From NCBI RefSeq assembly GCF_011801125.1, contig NZ_CP046171.1:6324001-6388000 (forward strand): a stretch of DNA of 64,000 nucleotides, written 5' to 3'. Under the pieces are notes generated by a model. That model ran no database searches. It was not told the origin of the DNA and worked only from the letters and a program-made list of their open reading frames with translations. Within the stretch, counting starts at the first letter, position 1. Each line of letters opens with the position of its first letter. The position numbers and the translations under genes were made by a program. Below are positions 55,011 through 63,665 of the stretch, piece by piece. This DNA is from Nocardia brasiliensis (GTDB taxonomy: Bacteria; Actinomycetota; Actinomycetes; Mycobacteriales; Mycobacteriaceae).

Positions 55011-55700
55011 CTACAGGCCGAGCTTGGCCATGCGCTCGGCGTGACTGGTCTGCATGCGCTCGAACAGCGCGGCGATGCCGTTCAGGTCACCGGTGGCGGT
55101 GAGCACCAGCTCGGTGAGCTCGTCGCGCTGAGCCATCACGTACTGCGCCTGGGTGATCGCCTCGCCGAGCAGGCGCCGGCCCCAGAGGGTCAGCCGGTCG
55201 CGCTCGGAGCGGCTGGTCTCGACCGCGCGCCGCACCTCCTCCACCACGAACTCGGAGTGGCTCGTCTCGGCGAGCACGTCGCGCACGACCGTGGCGACCT
55301 CGGGGGTGAGCGCGCCGGCGATCTCGGTGTAGAAGTCGGCGGCGATGCCGTCACCGACGTAGAACTTCACCATCGACTCGAGCCAGGTCGACGGGTCGGT
55401 GGAGGCGTGATAGGCGTCCAGTGCCCGCACGAAGGGCGCCATCGCGTCGAAGATGTCGACGCCACGCTCGGCCAGTGCCGACTCCAGCGCGTTGAAGTGG
55501 CCCATCTCGGCGGAGGCCATCTTGGCGACCGCGACCTTGCCGCGCAGCGTCGGCGACAGCTTGGCCTCCTCGGCCAGTCGATAGAACGCGGAGATCTCAC
55601 CGTAGGCGAGAACCGCGAACAGATCGACAACGCCGGGATGATCGGCGGGGATGGAGTCCGCGGACGAAACACCCAGCGCGGCAGGTGACTGTGCTCCCAT
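55011..55700 (-). CDS. Ferritin-fold MiaE-like protein (Rv3210c-like)
   Basis: The 229-residue all-helical protein has di-iron-type motifs: a Glu in LAYGEISAFYRLA, EMGHFNALE with Glu/His, and a later ETSHSEFVVEEV with Glu/His. It matches the MiaE-like ferritin-fold family (PF13794 type) and the position of Rv3210c. MiaE hydroxylates modified tRNA adenosines, but that activity is not shown for the actinobacterial family. The ATG at 55700 is clear. It ends 2 bp from the end of the convergent XRE gene. Confidence 0.83.
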   Translation of the reverse strand: MGAQSPAALGVSSADSIPADHPGVVDLFAVLAYGEISAFYRLAEEAKLSPTLRGKVAVAKMASAEMGHFNALESALAERGVDIFDAMAPFVRALDAYHASTDPSTWLESMVKFYVGDGIAADFYTEIAGALTPEVATVVRDVLAETSHSEFVVEEVRRAVETSRSERDRLTLWGRRLLGEAITQAQYVMAQRDELTELVLTATGDLNGIAALFERMQTSHAERMAKLGL

Positions 55701-55782
55701 GGCCCCAGACTAGTACGCCGCCGAGTACGCGGTGGGAATCATGCCCACCGTCCCGGCCGCCGTGCCCGAATTCCGCGCCCGG

Positions 55783-56850
55783 CTACGTCGATTCGGCCAG
55801 GAACTTGTCCAGATAGGTCCATGTGGTGCCGCGCGCATCGGGACCGGTCAGGATGCCGAGGTGGCTGCCCGGCGCGGTCTCGTACCGGACCGAGGCAGCA
55901 CCGGTCAGGGTGCGCACGCCCGCCTCGACCGCCGCCGCGGCGGTGATCACGTCGCTCGGGCCGCCGACCAGCAGCACCCGCGCGCTCACCTGCGCCAGTT
56001 CGACGCGCCGCGCCCCGAGCCGCACGACGCCGCGGCCGATGTCGTTGTTCAAGATCAGCCGGCCCCACAGCTGTCCGTAGAAGCGGCCGGGGTAGCCCGG
56101 CATCTCGGCCATGAAGCGATCGATGGTCTCCATCCGCGCCAGGGTCTCGGTGCGCGCGATATTGCTCGCGACGAACCACGGGCGGGTCAGCTCGCGATCC
56201 CACGCGGTGACCTTGTAGGCCAGCCTGGTCAGCGGTGCAGGCACGCCACCGGCCGCGCGCACCAGCGTCGACGTGCCGATCCCGCCGGTGATCCTGGCGA
56301 CCGCGCGCAGCTGCGGGATGCCCGCCATCTTGTCGTAGTCCAGCGGCGAACCGACCGCGGTGATCGACCGGATCGGCAGCTCGGGGTGCGCTGCGGCGGT
56401 GAGCAGTGCCAGGGTGCCGCCGAGCGACCAGCCGACCAGGTCGACCGGCGCCCCGCCGCGATCGGCCGAGGTGCGCAGCACCGCCTCGGGCAGGATGTCG
56501 TCGATCCAGTCCTCGAAACCCATCCGCCGGTCGGCGAAGGTGATCTCGCCGTAGTCGATCACGTAGGGCGCGCGCCCGGTCTCGAGCAGGAATCCGGCCA
56601 GGCTCTGGTCGGGTCGCAGATCGAAGCAGCTGGCGGGCGCGGCCAGCGGCGGGACCAGCAGGACCGCGGAATCCGCTGCGGCGACATCGCTTTCGGCCGC
56701 ACCGTGGCGGTGCTCGAACCGGCTCAGCCTGCGATGCGGTTCGTCCCACAGCACCGTCGACGGGGTGGGATCGGGCGCCTCGACGCCCGAACCGAAGGTC
56801 AGTGCCCACGCGTTGCGCGCGGCGGTGGTGACGGCGTCCGCGATATTCAC
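55783..56850 (-). CDS. Alpha/beta hydrolase related to PhaC-type acyltransferases
   Basis: The 355-residue protein has LLVPPLAAPASCFDL, PYVIDYGEITFADRRMGFEDWIDDILP and the nucleophile elbow VGWSLGGTLALL. The regional pattern resembles PHA synthase-like hydrolases, but the nucleophile is Ser, not the Cys of true PHA synthases. A late Asp (GPSDVI) and His (GSHLGIL) complete the triad. Substrate is unknown; a lipid or polyester-type acyl ester is plausible. It starts with GTG and is on the same strand as the SCO6745-family gene. Confidence 0.82.
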   Translation of the reverse strand: MNIADAVTTAARNAWALTFGSGVEAPDPTPSTVLWDEPHRRLSRFEHRHGAAESDVAAADSAVLLVPPLAAPASCFDLRPDQSLAGFLLETGRAPYVIDYGEITFADRRMGFEDWIDDILPEAVLRTSADRGGAPVDLVGWSLGGTLALLTAAAHPELPIRSITAVGSPLDYDKMAGIPQLRAVARITGGIGTSTLVRAAGGVPAPLTRLAYKVTAWDRELTRPWFVASNIARTETLARMETIDRFMAEMPGYPGRFYGQLWGRLILNNDIGRGVVRLGARRVELAQVSARVLLVGGPSDVITAAAAVEAGVRTLTGAASVRYETAPGSHLGILTGPDARGTTWTYLDKFLAEST

Positions 56851-56917
56851 CCCGAGAATGTCTCACATCTCGGTACCGCCGGTAACAGGCATCTCCGGTT
56901 TGTGGCGAACCCCTCGG

Positions 56918-57775
56918 TCAGGCGCGGCCCATGGCGACCGGCGTGACCGGCGGCAGCACCGTCTCCCGCACCCGTTTCACCAGTGGCGCGAGCGAGGCGG
57001 TCAGCTCCGCGACCGCGTCGGCGGGCAGCGCGGCCAGCGCGCCGTTCCACGCCGCCTTGTCGGTAGCCGCCTCCACCCGGGTGAGCAGTTCGCCGCCGCT
57101 ACCGGACAACGCGGGATTGCTCGACTCCCCCTTGACCAGGCCCCTGGCCCGCAGATCGTCGAAGGTGTCCGCCCAGTCGCGCTCGCTGAGCCCGCGCGCG
57201 GGCCGCATCACCGCCGCCGGCGCCTTGCCCGCCGCCACCTGCATGATCAGCGCCTCCCGTCCGGTCAGGCCGTGCGTGACCAGCGCGGCGATATGTCCGT
57301 CCCCGCGGTGCTCACGCAGCGAACTGGCCAACTGCCACAGCGCGCCGACCGGGTCCGCGGGCAGCGGCAGCTCCGCGTTCGCCGCGAACAGCGGCCTGCC
57401 GGTCGGATCGGCGTCACGCTGCACCGGCGCGAGCAGCGCCACCGCGCGGGCGCACTCCGCCTCGCCCGCCCCGAGGCCCCTGAGCAGGGTGGCCGAGAAA
57501 TCGAGTCGCACGTCCAGACACTGCCGCGGGCTGGCGCGCGTCCAGGCGTCGGGCACCGCTTTGCGCACCATATCCGGATGAAAACCGGCAAAGGTCGCCG
57601 TCACTGTGGCGGCGGTCACCGCGCCGAGCGGGGCGGCCCGAAATGCGAAGTAAGTTTGCCAGTAACCGCGCAGCCCGATCGCGATGCCCGCCTCCTTGAC
57701 ACCGGCCCCGAAATAGACCACATCGTGGAGCGGTTCGAGCGTCGTCCAGATTTGCCGCGCAGGATGAATTGCCAT
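56918..57775 (-). CDS. SCO6745 family protein (SalK-like helical protein)
   Basis: The 285-residue, mostly helical protein has ARQIWTTLEPLHDVVYFG at the start, a central DPTGRPLFAANAELPLPADPVGALW, and GLVKGESSNPALSGSGGELLTRVE near the C-terminal third, as in the actinobacterial SCO6745 family. The family is often called SalK, but no activity has been established to my knowledge. ATG at 57775 was chosen since the coding pattern stops there. A TTCGG-AAT-CCGAA inverted repeat lies 43 bp upstream. Confidence 0.8.
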   Translation of the reverse strand: MAIHPARQIWTTLEPLHDVVYFGAGVKEAGIAIGLRGYWQTYFAFRAAPLGAVTAATVTATFAGFHPDMVRKAVPDAWTRASPRQCLDVRLDFSATLLRGLGAGEAECARAVALLAPVQRDADPTGRPLFAANAELPLPADPVGALWQLASSLREHRGDGHIAALVTHGLTGREALIMQVAAGKAPAAVMRPARGLSERDWADTFDDLRARGLVKGESSNPALSGSGGELLTRVEAATDKAAWNGALAALPADAVAELTASLAPLVKRVRETVLPPVTPVAMGRA

Positions 57776-58192
57776 GTCGCGCAGCGTACGTCGATGAACA
57801 GCACGGGGAAACCGTTGTTCGGAATCCGAATATGCGACGGTGGCAATTCGAGCCGCGCACAATATCACGCTACAATCGCAGCGGACAACGAAATGTTTCG
57901 CTCGATGGAGTTGCCAGATCTGTGCGTCGACCGCCACCGCGGTACTCCGCAGATCGCCCGGCACCGAGTTGTCGAGCAGCGCTTTCGTCGTCCAGGAAAA
58001 TGTGCGCGCACCAGATCCGCATCGCCAGTGCGCCGCGCCGATGTCTCGCGAGGTAGCTGCCACAAGCCGCGGCACCCGAGGACATCCGGAGCGTGGCCGG
58101 GCGAGTATCACAGGCGGAGACGTGGTCGTCGCGGGCCGACCGGTCCGCCCCACCTCGTGCGCGCGTGACGCGATTACGAGGAAGGCACGAAC
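57776..58192. other. 417-bp gene-free region between the SCO6745-family and RhlE-type genes
   Basis: No convincing gene is present. It contains a perfect inverted repeat TTCGG-AAT-CCGAA (57818-57830) close to the minus-strand gene. A TACAAT -10-like hexamer (57871-57876) would give the helicase gene a 5' leader of about 300 bases. A GAGGAAGG ribosome-binding site (58177-58184) lies at the right end. Confidence 0.5.
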
Positions 58193-59911
58193 CTGAGCAA
58201 GATCACCGTAGAACCAGAACCCGGAGTGGCCGACACCCTGTTGACCGCCGAACTGGACGAAACCCACACCGCCCCGACTTTCGCCGAATTGGGGGTGCGC
58301 GCGGAAATCGTGCGCGCGCTCGACGAGATCGGTATCGAACGTACTTTCGCCATTCAGGAACTCACCCTGCCGCTGGCACTCGCCGGTGAGGACCTGATCG
58401 GCCAGGCGCGCACCGGCATGGGCAAGACCTTCGGCTTCGGCGTGCCGCTGCTGCATCGCATCGCCACCGCCGACACCGGCACCACCCCGCTCGACGGCAC
58501 GCCGCGGGCGCTGGTCATCGTGCCGACCCGCGAGCTGTGCATCCAGGTCACCAACGACCTGGAGAACGCGAGCAAGTACCTGACCAACCACCAGGGACCG
58601 CTGAAGGTGGCCTCCATCTACGGTGGCCGCCCCTACGAGTCACAGATCGCCGCGCTGCGCACCGGCGTCGACGTCGTGGTCGGCACGCCGGGCCGGCTGC
58701 TGGATCTGGCGAACCAGAATCATCTGATCCTGGGCAAGATCGGCGTGCTGGTGCTCGACGAGGCCGACGAGATGCTCGACCTCGGCTTCCTGCCCGACAT
58801 CGAGCGCATCCTGACCATGGTCCCGGACAAGCGCCAGACCATGCTGTTCTCGGCCACCATGCCGGGCCCGATCATCACCCTGGCGCGTACGTTCCTGACC
58901 CGCCCGACCCACATCAGGGCCGAGGAACCGCACGATTCGGCCGTGCACGATCGCACCGCGCAGTTCGTCTACCGCGCGCACGCGCTGGACAAGAGCGAGC
59001 TGATCGCCAAGGTGCTGCAGGCCGAGGGCCGCGGCGCCACCATGATCTTCACCAGGACCAAGCGCACCGCGCAGAAGGTCGCCGACGATCTAGCCGAGCG
59101 CGGCTTCTCGGTCGGCGCCGTGCACGGCGACCTCGGCCAGATCGCGCGCGAGAAAGCACTCACCAAATTCCGCAAGGGCGCCATCGACGTGCTCGTCGCG
59201 ACCGATGTCGCCGCCCGTGGCATCGACATCGACGACGTCACGCACGTGATCAACTACCAATGCCCCGAGGACGAGAAGACCTACGTGCACCGGATCGGGC
59301 GCACCGGCCGGGCCGGGCGCACCGGTGTCGCGGTCACCCTGATCGACTGGGACGAACTGGCCCGCTGGGCGAGCATCGACAAGGCGCTCGGCCTCGGCAT
59401 CCCGGAGCCGGTCGAGACGTACTCCCGCTCGCCGCACCTGTTCAGCGATCTCGGCATCCCCGAGGGTGTCTCGGGCACCGTGCGCAAGGCCAAGCCCGAA
59501 CGCGACGAGGACGCGGTCGTGGTGGAGCGCCCGGCGCGCACCCCGCGCAAGCGCAACCGCAAGCGCACCGTGCGCGGCCAGCCGATCGACGGCGCGGAGA
59601 CCGGTGGCGACACTCCGGTCGACGAGCACAGCGCCGACGACGCGGCTCCCGACGACTCCGCTCCCGACGCGGCGGACAGCGGCGACAAGCCCGCCCGGCG
59701 CAGGCGCAGGCGGCGCAAGCCCGCGGGTGAGACCGACGCCGCGGCCGCGGATACCGCGACCGGCTCGGACACCGCCGAAACCGCCGACGCCGAGTCGGGC
59801 GAGCAGCCCGCCCGGCGCAGGCGCCGCCGCCGCAAGCCCGCCGCGGACGGCACCGGCGGTTCGACCGAAAGTGCAGGCAGCGCGGCCGAACCCGCCACGG
59901 CTTCGGTCTGA
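58193..59911 (+). CDS. DEAD-box RNA helicase, RhlE-type
   Basis: A DEAD-box helicase with the full motif set: Q motif ending in AIQELTLP, Walker A ARTGMGKT, PTRELCIQV, GTPGRLLDL, DEADEMLDLGF, SATMPGP, then ATDVAARGIDIDDV and HRIGRTGRAGR. The C-terminal tail (about 130 residues) is acidic and disordered and holds two arginine-rich clusters (ARRRRRRRKP), likely RNA-binding. It corresponds to Rv3211. The best Shine-Dalgarno, GAGGAAGG, is 8 bases before a CTG at 58193 (L/M-SKITVEPEP), which was taken as start; a GTG at 58226 is the conventional alternative. It may help cold adaptation and ribosome or mRNA remodelling. Confidence 0.93.
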   Translation: MSKITVEPEPGVADTLLTAELDETHTAPTFAELGVRAEIVRALDEIGIERTFAIQELTLPLALAGEDLIGQARTGMGKTFGFGVPLLHRIATADTGTTPLDGTPRALVIVPTRELCIQVTNDLENASKYLTNHQGPLKVASIYGGRPYESQIAALRTGVDVVVGTPGRLLDLANQNHLILGKIGVLVLDEADEMLDLGFLPDIERILTMVPDKRQTMLFSATMPGPIITLARTFLTRPTHIRAEEPHDSAVHDRTAQFVYRAHALDKSELIAKVLQAEGRGATMIFTRTKRTAQKVADDLAERGFSVGAVHGDLGQIAREKALTKFRKGAIDVLVATDVAARGIDIDDVTHVINYQCPEDEKTYVHRIGRTGRAGRTGVAVTLIDWDELARWASIDKALGLGIPEPVETYSRSPHLFSDLGIPEGVSGTVRKAKPERDEDAVVVERPARTPRKRNRKRTVRGQPIDGAETGGDTPVDEHSADDAAPDDSAPDAADSGDKPARRRRRRRKPAGETDAAAADTATGSDTAETADAESGEQPARRRRRRRKPAADGTGGSTESAGSAAEPATASV

Positions 59912-59938
59912 TCGACTGGATCGGCTACTCTCGCAATC

Positions 59939-61174
59939 GTGCTCGCACCCGAGCGGCGAACGCGCGCCGACGTAATCTCCGCTGTCGCGATCGCCGCGCT
60001 CGTGGTGGTCGCGGCGGTCGTGGTGTGGGCACGCGGCGATGCGCGCGGCACCGAATCGGTGACCGCGACGACGCCCGTGCCGACACCGGCCGCGACCGAC
60101 CAGCTCCCCACCTCGCTGCGCGAGCTGTGGCACGCGCCGAACGCGGCGAGCGAACGGGCGCTGGTCTCCGGCGGCGTCGTCGTCACCGGCGACGAGGGCA
60201 CGGTCACCGGTCACGATCCGCGCACCGGCGACGACCTCTGGTACTACCGCAGGGACATGCCGCTGTGCGGGATCGAGGGTCAGTTCACCACCGTGGTCGC
60301 GGTCTACCGGGACCAGCGCGGGTGCAGCCAGGCCACGCTGCTGGCCGGCGACAACGGCGCGCGGCGCACCGCGCGCACCAGCTACATGGATCCGTCGGTG
60401 CGCCTGTCCGTCGACGGCACCTATGTGCTGGCCCAGGGGCCCAAGCGGCTGGAGATGTGGCGCTCGGATCTGGTGCGCACCCTCGAGTACGGGTACGTCG
60501 ACGCACCGGTGAACGTGAAAACCCAACCGCGCAAAGGCTGCACGCTGCTCTCGTCGGGCTCCAGCCCGTCGCGGCTCGCGGTGCTGGAGCGCTGCCCCGA
60601 GGACGGTGCCGTGCGGCTCACCGTGCTGAACCCGGCGCCGAAGGACAACACCGTCCCCGAAGAACACGGCTCGCACGTATTGTCCGGTCCCGGAAGCGAT
60701 TCCGATGCCGCCAAGGTGCTCGCGGTGTCGGACAACCGAATCGTGCTCTATCTGCCGGGCACCAAGGGCGCCGCGGGCGCGCAGGCCGTGGCGCCGCGCC
60801 TGGCCGTCTATGACGCGACCGGTAATCCGATTGTGGTGCACCAGCTTTCGGCTCCACTCAGCGATAACTCGACGACCACCCGAATCGGTTCGGCCTACCT
60901 GGTTTTCACCGGTAACAGCGTGATCGCGTTGAACGGCACCACCTTCGATCCGCTGTGGACCGCGGCGGGCGCGCTCGGCAGCCCGGCCATGATGGCGGGC
61001 AGGCTGCTGCTGCCGACGGCGGGCGCGATGGCCTTCCTCGATCCCACCTCCGGCGCCGAGGTCGGCCGGGTACCACTGGCCCGCTCCGACTACAGCGGCG
61101 CACCCATCTCCCTCGCGGTCCTCGGCTCGACCATCCTGGAACAGCGCGGCACCGAGGTCTACGCCCTCGGCTGA
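59939..61174 (+). CDS. Membrane-anchored PQQ-like beta-propeller protein (Rv3212-like)
   Basis: The 411-residue protein has one N-terminal membrane helix (AVAIAALVVVAAVVVWA) and an extracellular domain of repeating strands (VVVTGDEGTVTGHDPRTGDDLWYYRR; VIALNGTTFDPLWTAAG; AMAFLDPTSGAEVGRVPL) typical of a PQQ-type beta-propeller. Three cysteines (LCGIEG, RGCSQ, KGCTLL, with ERCPEDG as a fourth) could form disulfides. It follows the helicase gene by 27 bp, as Rv3212 follows rhlE. Role unknown; an envelope-assembly or binding scaffold is possible. Confidence 0.8.
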   Translation: MLAPERRTRADVISAVAIAALVVVAAVVVWARGDARGTESVTATTPVPTPAATDQLPTSLRELWHAPNAASERALVSGGVVVTGDEGTVTGHDPRTGDDLWYYRRDMPLCGIEGQFTTVVAVYRDQRGCSQATLLAGDNGARRTARTSYMDPSVRLSVDGTYVLAQGPKRLEMWRSDLVRTLEYGYVDAPVNVKTQPRKGCTLLSSGSSPSRLAVLERCPEDGAVRLTVLNPAPKDNTVPEEHGSHVLSGPGSDSDAAKVLAVSDNRIVLYLPGTKGAAGAQAVAPRLAVYDATGNPIVVHQLSAPLSDNSTTTRIGSAYLVFTGNSVIALNGTTFDPLWTAAGALGSPAMMAGRLLLPTAGAMAFLDPTSGAEVGRVPLARSDYSGAPISLAVLGSTILEQRGTEVYALG

Positions 61175-61234
61175 GCCGCACCCCCGCCGATCGGCGACGC
61201 CCGAGGTGTCGGTGGGGTGGGCCACACTGTCTGT

Positions 61235-61738
61235 ATGACGAACAGCGACGACGCGGCGGCCGAGCAGCGCGAGATCACCTCCTTCGATGATCCGGACGCG
61301 CCATGGAACCAGGAGTTCTCCGAAGCGGAGATGGCGAACTGGAACGAGGGCGTGATCGAGGAGTTCCGTGCCGGTGCGGGCAAGGTCGGCGGCGCCTACG
61401 CCGGAGCCGAACTCCTGCTGCTGACCACTACGGGCGCCAAGAGCGGCAAGCAGCACGTGGTCCCGCTCGGACTGCTGCGCCGCGGCGAGACCCTCTATCT
61501 GAGCTCGTTCATCGAGGACAAGTACCCGGCCTGGTATCACAACGTGAAGGCCGATCCGCGGGTCACCGTCGAACTCGGCGGCGCGACCTACCGCGGCACG
61601 GCGAAGGCACTCGCCGGTGCGGAGTACGACGAGTTCGCGGCCTGGGCACTGGCGGCGAACCCGCTGCTCGCGGAATACCAGGCCAAGATCGAGCGACCGC
61701 TCCCGCTCGTGGTGCTGACGCTGGATCAGCAGGACTGA
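61235..61738 (+). CDS. Deazaflavin (F420)-dependent nitroreductase family protein
   Basis: The 167-residue split-barrel protein has the DDN/FDOR family pattern: FRAGAGKVGG, LLLTTTGAKSGKQHVVPLGLLRRGETLYLSSF, YPAWYHNVKADPRVTVELGG and a Tyr-rich YRGTAKALAG. These proteins bind F420 and reduce diverse substrates such as quinones or nitro compounds; the physiological partner here is unknown. A conserved acidic N-terminal arm (FDDPDAPWNQEF) is typical of the family's longer members. It starts at an ATG in a same-strand group with the phosphatase and GNAT genes. Confidence 0.85.
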   Translation: MTNSDDAAAEQREITSFDDPDAPWNQEFSEAEMANWNEGVIEEFRAGAGKVGGAYAGAELLLLTTTGAKSGKQHVVPLGLLRRGETLYLSSFIEDKYPAWYHNVKADPRVTVELGGATYRGTAKALAGAEYDEFAAWALAANPLLAEYQAKIERPLPLVVLTLDQQD

Positions 61739-61803
61739 CCGCCCCGCCGCCTGCGATACCGGCCGGGGAATGCGGTGGTGCGGGCGTGAACCATGATGGG
61801 GTC

Positions 61804-62415
61804 ATGTCCGTACTCGACGATGCCCGCCTGGTGCTGCTCCGACACGGCGAGACCGCCTGGTCCACCGGGCACCGCCATACCGGCAAGACCGACGTGCCGC
61901 TCACCGAGCACGGCGAGGCGCAGGCCAGGGCGGCCGGTCCGCTGCTGGCCGCGCTGGGGCTGCGTGACCCGCTGGTGCTGGCCAGCCCGCGCAGGCGCGC
62001 GCTGCGCACCGCCGAGCTGGCCGGGCTCACGATCACCGCGGTCGACGACGACCTGGCGGAGTGGGACTACGGCGACTACGAGGGCTTGACCACCCCCGAG
62101 ATCCGCGAGAGCGCGCCAGGCTGGACCATCTGGACCGGCACGGTGCCGGGCGGCGAGTCCGCCGACGCGGTGCGCGCGCGGGCCGATCGGGTGCTCGCCT
62201 CGGTGGAACCCCAACTGCCCGAACGCGATATCGTGCTCGTCGGGCACGGACACTTCTCCAGGGCGCTGATCGCCCGCTGGGCCGAATTCGAGCTCACGGA
62301 GGGCCGCCGGTTCGCCATGTCGACCGGCGCGCTGACCGTGCTCGGCTATGAGCACCGAGTGCGTACCGTGCACGCGCACAATCTCGTTCCCACCAGCAAC
62401 GGAGCAACACTGTGA
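61804..62415 (+). CDS. Histidine phosphatase superfamily acid phosphatase (Rv3214/Gpm2-like)
   Basis: The 203-residue protein has the phosphohistidine motif LVLLRHGETAW with catalytic His near residue 15, a SPRRRALRTAEL Arg pair, a WDYGDYEGLTT loop, and the second catalytic His in LVGHGHFSRAL. Mycobacterial Rv3214 was named a phosphoglycerate mutase but works as an acid phosphatase. Its TGA overlaps the GNAT gene GTG start, indicating coupled translation. Confidence 0.9.
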   Translation: MSVLDDARLVLLRHGETAWSTGHRHTGKTDVPLTEHGEAQARAAGPLLAALGLRDPLVLASPRRRALRTAELAGLTITAVDDDLAEWDYGDYEGLTTPEIRESAPGWTIWTGTVPGGESADAVRARADRVLASVEPQLPERDIVLVGHGHFSRALIARWAEFELTEGRRFAMSTGALTVLGYEHRVRTVHAHNLVPTSNGATL

Positions 62416-62897
62416 CTGTAGAACTGCGCCGCGCCGTCCCCGCCGACGTGCCGGGACTGGTCCGCCTCATCGAGGATCTGGCCGAGTACGAGAAGGCGCG
62501 CGAGGAGTGCACGATCACCGAAACTCAGCTCGACACCGCCCTTTTCGGGCCGGAGCCGAAGGTGTTCGGGCATGTGGTGAGCGAGGACGGCGAGCTGGTC
62601 GGCTGCGCGATCTGGTTCCTCAACTTCTCCACCTGGGACGGCGTGCACGGGATCTACCTGGAGGACCTGTACGTCAAGCCGCAGACCCGAGGCAAAGGCT
62701 ACGGCAAGGCGCTGCTCACCGCGCTGGCGCAGGAGGCGGTCGAGCACGGCTACAGCCGCCTGTCCTGGTCGGTGCTGACCTGGAACACCCCGTCCATCGA
62801 TTTCTACGAATCCCTCGGCGCGGCAGCGCAAGACGAGTGGGTCGGCTATCGACTCTCCGGTGCGGCGCTCGACCGGCTGGCCAAGGACGGGCAGTAA
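62412..62897 (+). CDS. GNAT family N-acetyltransferase, diamine-acetyltransferase-like
   Basis: The 161-residue protein has a GNAT fold: VELRRAVPADVPGLVRLIEDLAEYEKA at the start, the strand IYLEDLYVKPQTRGKGYGKALL with the acetyl-CoA loop (R/QxxGxG/A as QTRGKGYGK), and WNTPSIDFYESLGA. This set is typical of the spermidine/diamine acetyltransferase-like subfamily. The amine substrate is not determined. GTG start overlaps the phosphatase stop; the endonuclease V gene follows after 11 bp. Confidence 0.88.
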   Translation: MTVELRRAVPADVPGLVRLIEDLAEYEKAREECTITETQLDTALFGPEPKVFGHVVSEDGELVGCAIWFLNFSTWDGVHGIYLEDLYVKPQTRGKGYGKALLTALAQEAVEHGYSRLSWSVLTWNTPSIDFYESLGAAAQDEWVGYRLSGAALDRLAKDGQ

Positions 62898-62908
62898 GCA
62901 CACCGACG

Positions 62909-63589
62909 ATGACATGGCTCGCACATCTCGACGAGACCGCATGGCCGACGACGCCGGAGCAGGCCATCGCGATCCAGGACGACCTGCGCACGAAGGTCGA
63001 AACATCCGGCCCGGCAGGCGAATTCCGCCGGGTCGCCGGACTCGACTGCGCCTATGCCGAGACCGGCGCGGTGGCGGCCGCGGTGGTGGTGCTGGACGCG
63101 ACCACGCTAGAGACCGTGGAAACCGCTGTCGCGCACGGTGTCTCACATTTTCCGTACTACCCCGGACTGCTCGCCTTCCGCGAACTGCCCACCACCATGC
63201 GGGCTTTGGCGCAGCTCACCACGCCGCCCGACCTGTTGGTCTGTGACGCACAGGGTTTGGCGCATCCGCGCCGCCTCGGCTTCGCCTGTCACATCGGCGT
63301 GCTCACCGGGGTGCCCGCCGTCGGCGTCGCGAAGTCGGTCTGGGGCGATTACGCCGAACCCGGCCCCGAGCGCGGCGCGCGCACCGACGTCACCATCGAC
63401 GGCGAGGTCGTCGGCAGCGCGCTGCGCACCAGGGCGGGCGTGAAGCCCGTCTTCGTCTCGATCGGCCATCGCATCGATCTCGACACCGCGTGCGCGCAGG
63501 TGCTCGCCCTCGCCCCGGCCTATCGCCTGCCGGAGACCACACGGCGCGCCGACTCGCTGTGCCGCGCGGCGTTAGGCCGTGTCTCATAG
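62909..63589 (+). CDS. nfi: Endonuclease V (deoxyinosine 3' endonuclease)
   Basis: The 226-residue nuclease has the EndoV hallmarks: VAGLDCAYAE with the metal-binding Asp, VVVLDATTLETVE, FPYYPGLLAFRELP with the strand-wedge motif, LLVCDAQGLAHPRRLGFACHIGV with a second acidic ligand, and GVAKSVWGDY with a GALRT-like GSALRTRAGVKPVFVSIGHRIDL. It nicks DNA near deoxyinosine and some mismatches or flaps. The last codons and the TAG lie within the 5' arm of a long palindrome. Confidence 0.92.
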   Translation: MTWLAHLDETAWPTTPEQAIAIQDDLRTKVETSGPAGEFRRVAGLDCAYAETGAVAAAVVVLDATTLETVETAVAHGVSHFPYYPGLLAFRELPTTMRALAQLTTPPDLLVCDAQGLAHPRRLGFACHIGVLTGVPAVGVAKSVWGDYAEPGPERGARTDVTIDGEVVGSALRTRAGVKPVFVSIGHRIDLDTACAQVLALAPAYRLPETTRRADSLCRAALGRVS

Positions 63590-63625
63590 GTCGCACCGGA
63601 GGCGCCGGATGGGACTTATGAGACA
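63580..63625. repeat. 46-bp imperfect palindrome over the end of the endonuclease V gene
   Basis: TGTCTCATAGGTC (63580-63592) pairs with GACTTATGAGACA (63613-63625) over 13 bp with one G-T wobble. CCGG-AGGCG-CCGG pairs inside the loop. The TAG stop of nfi (63587-63589) sits in the left arm. It could be a terminator between convergent genes or a miniature element with TGTCTCATAAGTC-like ends. Confidence 0.5.
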
Positions 63626-63665
63626 GGACCTGGCGGACGCGGTGACCAGCCAGGACTGCGGGACG

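Noticed and set aside
57840..58196. 118-residue frame in the gap before the RhlE-type helicase gene
   Set aside because: No ribosome-binding site, no motifs, mixed composition; more likely untranslated leader.
59090..61540. 816-residue minus-strand frame across the helicase and beta-propeller genes
   Set aside because: Spans two real plus-strand genes and their gap, with shadow-like composition.
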